Below are positions 1 to 5,700 of a stretch of 7,391 bases of DNA, one piece after another (the stretch's first letter is position 1; each line of letters opens with the position of its first letter). The position numbers were made by a program, and so were the translations under genes. Source of the stretch: Candidatus Aminicenantota bacterium (GTDB lineage Bacteria; Acidobacteriota; Aminicenantia; Aminicenantales; Aminicenantaceae); assembly GCA_023135995.1 (NCBI GenBank), contig JAGLRY010000038.1, forward strand, positions 1 to 7,391, given 5' to 3'. A model generated the notes under the pieces. The model saw nothing but the letters and a program-made list of their open reading frames with translations, was not told the origin of the DNA and did not search any database.

Positions 1-1784
1 GCACAGAACGCCTTTGTTTCCTTACCCTTGAGCCTGAATTCCGCAGGCTTTTTGGTGATCGGCTGGCGCGTCCCTAGCTTGTCCGTCTGGTCGACGATCG
101 TCGATTCCCCAGGAATGTCCACAACGGATAAGTTGTTCGACGTGGCTACAAAGATCTTATCCTTCACATTTTTCTTGAGCTGAATCGCGCGGTCCGACGA
201 CGTCGGGTAAACTCTGTCATTCTTCACGGTCACTTCAATCCAATACAGGTCCTCTGTAACCGGCGTAACGCTCACGTCATAGATCTCCACCTTGGGGAAC
301 TGACTGGCACAGTACATCACGAATTGGGCGTTCTTCATCGCTTCCATCTCGATATATCGCGCCGGGGGTGTTCTGCGCAAATGCTTCTTAGGTGAGCTAC
401 CGATCCATATCTCTCCCAAATCGGGGTGATCGAATTTATGGGGCGAAATCCAGCCTTTCCCAGTTAGTTCCGTATCGATCCACTTGAGATATTCATCATT
501 GGATACTCGACCGTCACCATCCTCATCCGCTTCAAAAACCGGCGATCCCCAAAGCTCAATTAGATAACCATAGATGCCGAGCATGTAATAGGTGGCGGCA
601 TGCGCCTGCCCGCTTAAACCCGCAATAGTCGGACGGTAATTCTTCAAGATCCTCGCTCCCATGGTCACGATATCTGTCTGGACATCCATATCATGCTGGT
701 ATTTCTCTTCCACTTGACGATCAAAAAATTGGGCATACTTGTTCGCCTTCTTCATCTCCTCCCTGCGCCTCCGTTCGAATTCCTGCATGCGCTGACTCAT
801 CTGCGTAGGCTGAGCTCGGCTTACTTTTGCCGGCGGCGCCTGGAACATGATCAGCCGTCCCGTATTGTGATAATGAAAGCTGGCGTAGATATTGGGATGT
901 GCGATCTGAAACTCATATACATTCCGTGTCTCAGGCTCGGACATCGGATAGGGATTTCCATCCTTAAGATTCCACCCATAGGGATAATTCCTGTTCGGAT
1001 CAGGCCCACCGATGTCATCCTCATTGATCATGCCATCGCCATCATTGTCATATCCTTCTTCCCCGATCCTCCGGAAACGCCGTACTTCTTCCTTCTCGTC
1101 TTCAACTCTAACAAATTGCCGTTTGTCTGGAGATAATTTGTAATCCCCCTTCGGATCCTCGATGTACATTGTCGAAAGCTCACCATCGCCGTCCACATCC
1201 TCCGTCTGATCCTCATCGTACAGACCATCCCCGTCATTATCCTCGGGTCTGTAAGGCTCGCGCGGACTATTCGGCGTGTTGGGATAGCTCACAAACGATT
1301 CGTTGGCGTCCACATTCAATCCCGGCAAAATATAAAACGTACAATTATCCACCAGATCATGGACGTAATCATCATAATCGTACCGCGTAAGCAGATACCA
1401 CATCAGGTAAAGGGAACACATAATCCCATTCACCTCATTGCCGTGGATCGCCCCATCCACCCACATGGCAGGTTTTTCCGAATGTTCCCCAGTGGACTTC
1501 GCCGTGATCGTCATCAAAAACTGATCGCGTCCCATCCGGCTTTTCCCGATGCTCTTAATATCAGAGAGATGCGGATACTTTTTCTGGATGTCGTGCATGA
1601 TCTTTGTCCACTCCGCATACGAGTAGTACCTCTTCCAACTGATAGGGAAATCCAATTCGCCATGGTATCCCCCCGGACTCTTTTGCTGCTTCTCCTGGGC
1701 AAGGGCCGGCGCTATGGAGGCTGTCAAAAAGATAACTCCCAAGATCGCAACCATTATGTATTTCAAATTTTCATGTGCTCTCAT
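1..1784 (-). CDS. Exported M14 zinc carboxypeptidase with Asp-rich loops and an EF-hand (C-terminus beyond window)
   Basis: The frame is open from the ATG at 1784 to the window edge, giving 594 residues and no stop, so the gene is partial. Residues 1-29 look like a signal peptide (hydrophobic 10-27, cleavage after ALA-29). M14 landmarks seen: zinc ligands H114 and E117 in IHGNE, D262 and N264-R265-N266 (equivalents of D142, N144 and R145 of carboxypeptidase A), zinc ligand H306 in HYHNTG, and catalytic E410 in IELWG. Between HxxE and NRN lies an acidic insert (about 181-256) with three DxDGDG-type loops. Directly after the catalytic Glu is a canonical 12-residue EF-hand loop (420-431, DEDGDGRVSNDE). 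The region from about 498 on is probably a beta-rich accessory domain. The start is set by AAGGGAGG six bases upstream. It follows its paralog by 12 nt and is surely in the same transcript. Oddities: NPDG has become NVDA, and the Asp-Trp pair 14 residues before the catalytic Glu is Ala-Ala, so substrate choice has probably changed. The family call is firm; the substrate is unknown. Confidence 0.93.
   Translation of the reverse strand, partial: MRAHENLKYIMVAILGVIFLTASIAPALAQEKQQKSPGGYHGELDFPISWKRYYSYAEWTKIMHDIQKKYPHLSDIKSIGKSRMGRDQFLMTITAKSTGEHSEKPAMWVDGAIHGNEVNGIMCSLYLMWYLLTRYDYDDYVHDLVDNCTFYILPGLNVDANESFVSYPNTPNSPREPYRPEDNDGDGLYDEDQTEDVDGDGELSTMYIEDPKGDYKLSPDKRQFVRVEDEKEEVRRFRRIGEEGYDNDGDGMINEDDIGGPDPNRNYPYGWNLKDGNPYPMSEPETRNVYEFQIAHPNIYASFHYHNTGRLIMFQAPPAKVSRAQPTQMSQRMQEFERRRREEMKKANKYAQFFDRQVEEKYQHDMDVQTDIVTMGARILKNYRPTIAGLSGQAHAATYYMLGIYGYLIELWGSPVFEADEDGDGRVSNDEYLKWIDTELTGKGWISPHKFDHPDLGEIWIGSSPKKHLRRTPPARYIEMEAMKNAQFVMYCASQFPKVEIYDVSVTPVTEDLYWIEVTVKNDRVYPTSSDRAIQLKKNVKDKIFVATSNNLSVVDIPGESTIVDQTDKLGTRQPITKKPAEFRLKGKETKAFC
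492..527 (-). other. EF-hand loop coding segment in the partial M14 peptidase
   Basis: Residues 420-431 read DEDGDGRVSNDE and meet the EF-hand loop rule: Asp at 1, 3 and 5, Gly at 6, Val at 8, Ser at 9 and Glu at 12. It begins ten residues after the catalytic Glu410. Calcium binding here is inferred from the motif. The other peptidase lacks it at this place. Confidence 0.75.
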
Positions 1785-1790
1785 CGCTAT

Positions 1791-1798
1791 CCTCCCTT
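1791..1798 (-). promoter_or_regulatory. Ribosome binding site overlapping the upstream stop codon
   Basis: On the minus strand AAGGGAGG ends six bases before the ATG at 1784. Its first two A bases are the last two bases of the TAA stop of the upstream peptidase gene (1799-1797). This fixes the start and suggests translational coupling of the two peptidases. Confidence 0.8.
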
Positions 1799-3917
1799 AT
1801 TGAGTGGAAAGGTTTTTGACCTTGGTGCCGCCCTTCTGAGATGTCACAATAACTTTAAGCGGAGCATCTCCCTCGACAGCAACCAGCCATTTCACCGTGC
1901 GTTTCGGTCCCTTCTGCTTGACTTCGGTCGGGCCATATCTCGGTCCTCTCTGGAACATCATCGGAAATCCGGGATAAAAGAACATCATCCGCCGCCTCTG
2001 TTGCTGGGGTGGCGGAGCACCTCTTCCTGAATACCCGGGAATCTTCATCGTCCCCTCGATAACTCCCAGTTTCTGGAAGGGCGATCCCTGAAGGTAGGCA
2101 ACCCGGTCGCGGTCGCCGATCAACCACACAATGTCCTCCCTATTTCCTGCCAACTGAGCGCCTCTCCCCAAATGCGTCGCTAGCTTTCCTTTATTTTCAA
2201 TAGTCGCCGTCACTTCCACGATTTTATATTTCCCTTTGGATTTTCCTTTTGTGATCGTTACCTGATCGCCCTCTTGACTGGCATCAGCCTCCCTGGCACT
2301 GCTCTCAGTGATGACCTTCGCTTTAGCCTCTGTGATGACGATCTCAGGCTGCAACCCGGCTCTAAATTTCTCGAACTGCCAGTGCTTCTCGCAGACATTG
2401 ATCAATGGTTCTCCCGGCAGTGCATTGCTGCGATATTTAGAGATCCATCCACCGATCTCTCCCTCGCCCAATTCCGGATGATTGAACTTCTTCCAAGAGA
2501 GAAATAGCTTCCCGCCGTATTTCTCATCCTGGTACTTCAGCAGTGCCCGTTGGACCTTTATCCTTGCATCTTCACCTTCAAACTGGGGAAAATCTGGGAT
2601 GTCTCTCATCGGATTCCAAAGCTCGGTCGTGAGTGCATAGATCCCTAATTGCTTGTACATCCAATCCGTGGCCATTCCATAGTTGTATGGCTCGTCCTTT
2701 TCCTCGTCGTAGCTCACTCTCCAACCCCTGGGAAGCTCATAACCTCTGGCTTTCGCATATTTATTCTTTGACGTTTTCTCCAGCTCCTCCTTAAACTCCG
2801 ATAACTTTTCGGGATCCTGCCATGCTTCCGGAACCTCATCCCCGATGATCTCCAGGTATTTTTTCCCCATGATCATGTCGAGAACAGCCACGTCCTTGGG
2901 ATGAAGCTCTGGATGGGGTGCTGTTCCCATAGGCCTAAAGGTGAATCCTCCGGAAGTGTGATAATTCTGCGCCATCAGGATGTTTGTGTGGTTGGTGAAG
3001 AACTCAGCAATAGCATGGGTTTCTGGTGCAGATGTGGGATAGTCACCCTGCCCCCCTGCCATGGTTTTTTTGAACCAGCCCTCCGGAAAGTTGCGGTTCA
3101 GGTCAATTCCTCTCTCCGAGTCCTCTCCCCGCTCGCCATCACCGTCATTGTCCCTGTCTTCCCGTATAACCGAATACCGATCCTTCTCGGTCTTTTCTCC
3201 TTTCCTCAAGCGGATCATCAGACGAGGATCTTCCTCATCCATCACAGACCGACCTTTGGGGTCTTTGTAGCGAAACCGTGTGATGTATCCATCGGCATTG
3301 AGGTCGTCAGGCCCATCCTCGTTGACCTTTCCGTCCTCATCGTCATCCTTTTTCATGCTGTTCTGCCGCTGCGAGATCCCCTTTTCGATACTATTGTACA
3401 AACCGTCTGGATTGACAACCGGGCAGATATAAAAGGTCTGATCGTCTACGATCCGCGTAATCTCTTCATCAGAGCCATAGCCTGAGACCAGTTTATCGAT
3501 CGTATAAAGGCAAACCTCAGTGCCTGTATATTCATTCCCATGCGTGCTGCCACACAACCAGAATCCAGGTTTCCCCTGGTAAGGCTTCATGGGCGCGACA
3601 TTTTTAACACCCTCCTTCCGCTTGTTGCGCAGCTCCACATGAGCATCAATGGTCGTCCCCGTCTTCATGTTGGATATCACAAGCACATAGATGGGCCTTC
3701 CCATCGTGCTTTTGCCGATCTCTATGAGTTTGGTGATATTCGGATAAGCGTTTGCAACCGCTTTGATGTAATTGACCGTCCCCGTGTAGCCGTGGTAGTC
3801 ATCGAAGCTTATCGGAACCTTCTGCGCAGCGGACACAACTCCTGCAGCTGCGAAGAATAAAATAAGCATCATTAAGAAAAAAATCTGGCCACAATTCTTT
3901 GATATTCTGATTTGCAT
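1797..3917 (-). CDS. Exported M14 zinc carboxypeptidase, complete
   Basis: This is a 706-residue protein. The ATG at 3917 is chosen because AAGGAGG lies eight bases upstream and a clear signal peptide follows (hydrophobic 12-29, cleavage near VSA-30); an in-frame extension to 4019 would bury that signal. The M14 set is complete: zinc ligands H126 and E129 in THGNE, NPDG at 169-172, D272 and N274-R275-N276, zinc ligand H320 in NYHTSG, the Asp-Trp pair 418-419, and catalytic E432 in TTELW. The 14-residue spacing from Asp-Trp to Glu equals that of bovine carboxypeptidase A (D256 to E270). Residue 417, at the specificity position (Ile255 in carboxypeptidase A), is Thr, which predicts neither a strongly acidic nor a large hydrophobic pocket. 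An acidic insert (191-266) carries DxDxDG-like loops, possibly Ca-binding. The C-terminal 180 residues look beta-rich and contain an odd P/Q/R/M/F-rich stretch (634-662). It should release C-terminal residues from extracytoplasmic peptides; the substrate cannot be read from the sequence. Confidence 0.95.
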   Translation of the reverse strand: MQIRISKNCGQIFFLMMLILFFAAAGVVSAAQKVPISFDDYHGYTGTVNYIKAVANAYPNITKLIEIGKSTMGRPIYVLVISNMKTGTTIDAHVELRNKRKEGVKNVAPMKPYQGKPGFWLCGSTHGNEYTGTEVCLYTIDKLVSGYGSDEEITRIVDDQTFYICPVVNPDGLYNSIEKGISQRQNSMKKDDDEDGKVNEDGPDDLNADGYITRFRYKDPKGRSVMDEEDPRLMIRLRKGEKTEKDRYSVIREDRDNDGDGERGEDSERGIDLNRNFPEGWFKKTMAGGQGDYPTSAPETHAIAEFFTNHTNILMAQNYHTSGGFTFRPMGTAPHPELHPKDVAVLDMIMGKKYLEIIGDEVPEAWQDPEKLSEFKEELEKTSKNKYAKARGYELPRGWRVSYDEEKDEPYNYGMATDWMYKQLGIYALTTELWNPMRDIPDFPQFEGEDARIKVQRALLKYQDEKYGGKLFLSWKKFNHPELGEGEIGGWISKYRSNALPGEPLINVCEKHWQFEKFRAGLQPEIVITEAKAKVITESSAREADASQEGDQVTITKGKSKGKYKIVEVTATIENKGKLATHLGRGAQLAGNREDIVWLIGDRDRVAYLQGSPFQKLGVIEGTMKIPGYSGRGAPPPQQQRRRMMFFYPGFPMMFQRGPRYGPTEVKQKGPKRTVKWLVAVEGDAPLKVIVTSQKGGTKVKNLSTQ

Positions 3918-3925
3918 CGAGCCTT

Positions 3926-3932
3926 CCTCCTT
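3926..3932 (-). promoter_or_regulatory. Ribosome binding site deciding the start at 3917
   Basis: AAGGAGG on the minus strand lies eight bases before the ATG at 3917. The alternative in-frame ATG at 4019 has no comparable purine run and would place 34 non-signal residues ahead of the hydrophobic segment. Confidence 0.85.
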
Positions 3933-4075
3933 TCTCACAGTTATAGAGGAACTCCAAATCAGGAGATCATCCATAAATGCCGCTCCGGAATTCCATCCAA
4001 GATCCTCAAAAGACAACACTTTATCTCAAATCAACATTGAAATAAAGAGATTTTCTTGAATGATTTCTATGCAGA

Positions 4076-4094
4076 GTCCATTCCCCGAATGGAC
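4076..4094 (-). terminator. Perfect 8-bp inverted repeat after the acylase gene (weak terminator or mRNA-end hairpin)
   Basis: On the minus strand GTCCATTC, a 3-base GGG loop and GAATGGAC form a perfect stem starting 17 nt after the stop codon at 4111. No U-run follows the stem, so it does not fit a standard intrinsic terminator. It could partly attenuate read-through into the peptidase genes or protect the 3' end of the acylase message. Confidence 0.45.
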
Positions 4095-4110
4095 CGTAAC
4101 GGAATAAAAC

Positions 4111-5205
4111 TTACTTTTTCTCTTTACACTTAATGGATTCGGGGTATTTGGCGAGCTGATCCAGGACTGCATCAGGTGTGTTTTGGAGAAATTCTGTGCC
4201 TTTAAAAGATTGACCAATCAGTTGGCGGTTGATCTCTGTGCTGTATTCGATGAAATGGCCACTAAGGTCTCCAATTTTATCCGAATGCATATCGATGACC
4301 TTTGACTGGGTACGGCAGTCAAAGTCAAAATCTACAAACGAAAATTTCTTAAGCTGTGGAGCGTCTTTAGTCTTAAAATGGACAGTCATGTTTGTCACAT
4401 CATAGACAATACTCCACTGGGTCCACTCTGAATTGTGGACACTTTCCAAGATAGAAAAGGCGTAATCGACGATCTCTTTGCCTTTTGATCGTTCATACAG
4501 AGAGAGCATGTCAGCCGCCCTTGCAAAGCGGTCTAAGGAATTTCCAGAAAAGCCGATCTCTTTTTCCCCTCCGAATCCTTTGTGGCCCTTTAAATACTCC
4601 AAAGAGTCTGCATACGTGCTGTTAGTGAGAGCCTTCACGGGTAATGTCTCTGCTGTATGATAAACCATTTTTCCATCCAAAAATTCGATCGTCACTGCCT
4701 CGCCGGTTTTATCAGAAACTAAAAAATGGATGTGGGTGCTGTTTGTCGAGATCCTGATAGATGCGTCGCTTGCGATCACCTCTTTGACACTCGATGCGGT
4801 GTCTAGCTGATACTGAACCCACTGCAGCTCATCCAGTGCCGGACGTGCATCCGGAGAGGGAAACTGTATCTCTTCGAGCCACATCACTTCCACAACGAGA
4901 CCAGCTTCATTCATACCTCCCATGGGGTATTCCTTGCCGTATTGATTGAACGTGATACTTCCGTATTTCGAGACCCACTGGACCGACTTAGCCGAAGGTT
5001 CGAAGGAATGGATGGATCTTTTGGCCAGGTTCCTTTTGTTGACCATCACAAAACCATAACCGATGCCCCAGTCATAATTTCGCCCAAAAACAAGATTTTG
5101 CCCGCTCTTCAGGACAAAAGTCGAACAGGCCTCAAGCGCTGGACCGGAATGGATCACTGACAAAAACAGAAGTATTATCAGGATATATCTGCCGGGTTTT
5201 TTCAT
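4111..5205 (-). CDS. Exported Ntn-hydrolase of the choloylglycine hydrolase / penicillin V acylase family
   Basis: This is a 364-residue protein, normal for the family plus a signal peptide. Residues 1-26 form the signal (hydrophobic 8-18), and cleavage after ALEA-26 would expose Cys27, the N-terminal nucleophile in ACSTF. Other active-site residues by comparison with bile salt hydrolase: R42 and D45 in GRNYDW (R18, D21), the NEAGL motif 99-103, N195 in LTNST (N175) and R226 in LDRFAR (R228). The family hydrolyses amides of N-acyl compounds: conjugated bile salts, penicillin V or N-acyl homoserine lactones. The spacing N195 to R226 (31 residues against about 53) suggests the tetramer assembly loop of Gram-positive enzymes is shortened. 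W46 and W109 sit where Gram-negative penicillin V acylases carry two active-site Trp residues; both points favour that branch over true bile salt hydrolases. The start is set by GAGGAGGGAG nine bases upstream. It is on the same strand as the peptidase pair, 193 nt ahead. The family is certain; the substrate is inferred only. Confidence 0.93.
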   Translation of the reverse strand: MKKPGRYILIILLFLSVIHSGPALEACSTFVLKSGQNLVFGRNYDWGIGYGFVMVNKRNLAKRSIHSFEPSAKSVQWVSKYGSITFNQYGKEYPMGGMNEAGLVVEVMWLEEIQFPSPDARPALDELQWVQYQLDTASSVKEVIASDASIRISTNSTHIHFLVSDKTGEAVTIEFLDGKMVYHTAETLPVKALTNSTYADSLEYLKGHKGFGGEKEIGFSGNSLDRFARAADMLSLYERSKGKEIVDYAFSILESVHNSEWTQWSIVYDVTNMTVHFKTKDAPQLKKFSFVDFDFDCRTQSKVIDMHSDKIGDLSGHFIEYSTEINRQLIGQSFKGTEFLQNTPDAVLDQLAKYPESIKCKEKK

Positions 5206-5211
5206 TTGGCA

Positions 5212-5221
5212 CTCCCTCCTC
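5212..5221 (-). promoter_or_regulatory. Ribosome binding site of the acylase gene
   Basis: GAGGAGGGAG on the minus strand precedes the ATG at 5205; AGGAGG ends nine bases before it. It fixes the start, and a typical signal peptide follows directly. Confidence 0.8.
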
Positions 5222-5223
5222 TA

Positions 5224-5252
5224 ATATTACTTTACCCCAGAATAAATTTCAA
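5224..5252 (-). promoter_or_regulatory. Possible sigma-70-type promoter of the acylase gene
   Basis: On the minus strand TTGAAA (5252-5247) and TAATAT (5229-5224) are separated by exactly 17 bases, a near-consensus pair. The difficulty is geometry: transcription would start near 5217, inside the ribosome binding site, leaving an almost leaderless message. Either the true start site lies slightly upstream, or the match is chance in AT-rich DNA. Confidence 0.35.
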
Positions 5253-5305
5253 TTTCTTCCGATTTTCTGGAAAGCTAAAAAAATAATCCATTTTTTGTCA
5301 ACCGT

Positions 5306-5604
5306 TTGGGATTGTGGTGCGTCAATGTCTCACCCCATCCCATGGCGCCCGCACTCGTGGAGGAAATTCCTGAAGTTGAAAATGCTACGCGAGTCAAGCC
5401 AATGGGTGAACTCCTTGTAAAGCACGGAGAGAAGATCTTTTTCGAGGATTCTGTCATGGCCGTCGATCCCTCGTTCCTGGAAATGTTCAGCTATCCTTTG
5501 CCACTCTAGCTGGTGACTATACACCCCTGGTTATCCTTGGGATTCTTCTGGCTACGGGATTCATTGCAGGAAGTTATCCGGCCCGAGCTTTAAAATACGA
5601 GTAA
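5306..5604 (+). pseudogene. Relic of a FtsX/MacB-type ABC transporter permease with internal deletion
   Basis: Two fragments of one protein type lie head to tail in different frames. The first (5306-5509, ending at TAG) reads PMAPALVEEIPEVENATRV, then KHGEKIFFEDSVMAVDPSF and MFSYPL. This matches the periplasmic core of FtsX/MacB-like permeases, where an export substrate-handling domain follows the first membrane helix. The second, one frame over and ending at TAA 5602-5604, reads TPLVILGILLATGFIAGSYPA and then RALKYE: a last membrane helix and the usual permease C-terminus. A full protein of this family is roughly 800 residues, so about 2 kb, including the first helix and the central region, is gone. 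There is no credible start or ribosome site: the only start in the first frame is a TTG, or an ATG at 5342 inside the homology. It is nonfunctional unless an assembly error caused the loss. Identification is from recognisable family wording, not a search. Confidence 0.75.
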
Positions 5605-5637
5605 AAAACTCATCTGCACTTATTTTGTACTTCTGCC

Positions 5638-5643
5638 TATAAT
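5638..5643 (+). promoter_or_regulatory. TATAAT -10 element ahead of the ankyrin-hydrolase gene
   Basis: A perfect TATAAT lies 57 bases before the ATG at 5701, with TG three to four bases upstream, close to but not exactly an extended -10. The expected -35 position (about 5615-5620, TGCACT) is poor. Transcription would start near 5650, giving an A-rich leader of about 50 nt and excluding the TTG at 5650 as start codon. Confidence 0.5.
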
Positions 5644-5700
5644 TTCTTTTTGTTTTCGAGTAAACTGAAAAAAACAATAATAAAAAAGAGAACGAGAAAA

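Larger units (their letters stand above)
3918..4110 (-). other. Intergenic gap between acylase and peptidase genes
   Basis: This 193-nt gap has no convincing gene. Going in the direction of transcription it holds a perfect hairpin soon after the acylase stop, an AT-rich stretch, then TATAAC (3940-3945) just upstream of the peptidase ribosome site. TATAAC could be a -10 element giving a very short leader, but no good -35 lies at the right distance. The peptidase pair may therefore have its own promoter or be read through from the acylase gene; the sequence does not decide. Confidence 0.4.

Noticed and set aside
1359..2030. Long open frame on the plus strand across the peptidase junction (223 codons)
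   Set aside because: It is antisense to both peptidases, spans their intergenic gap, and has no recognisable motif or ribosome site; its His/Arg/Pro-rich makeup is typical of shadow frames.
2901..3485. Plus-strand open frame of 194 codons
   Set aside because: It is antisense to the acidic insert and catalytic core of the complete M14 peptidase, whose motifs leave no doubt about the coding strand.
3918..4019. In-frame 34-codon upstream extension of the complete M14 peptidase to an ATG at 4019
   Set aside because: The extension lacks a ribosome site and would bury the signal peptide; AAGGAGG eight bases before 3917 marks the real start.
4026..4217. Short minus-strand frame after the acylase gene
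   Set aside because: It overlaps the acylase 3' end in another frame and translates through the hairpin; no family features.
5125..5136. Lipoprotein signal (LEAC) in the acylase
   Set aside because: Glu at the second place before Cys is atypical for a lipobox, and this Cys must be the free N-terminal nucleophile of the Ntn-hydrolase, so lipidation would block catalysis.
4111..5205. Calling the acylase a bile salt hydrolase
   Set aside because: The second pocket position is Trp instead of Asn and the assembly loop is short; nothing in the context points to a gut host.
5650..5700. TTG at 5650 as start of the ankyrin-hydrolase protein
   Set aside because: It adds a Lys/Arg-rich leader before a normal signal peptide, and the TATAAT at 5638 would place the transcript start at about this base.
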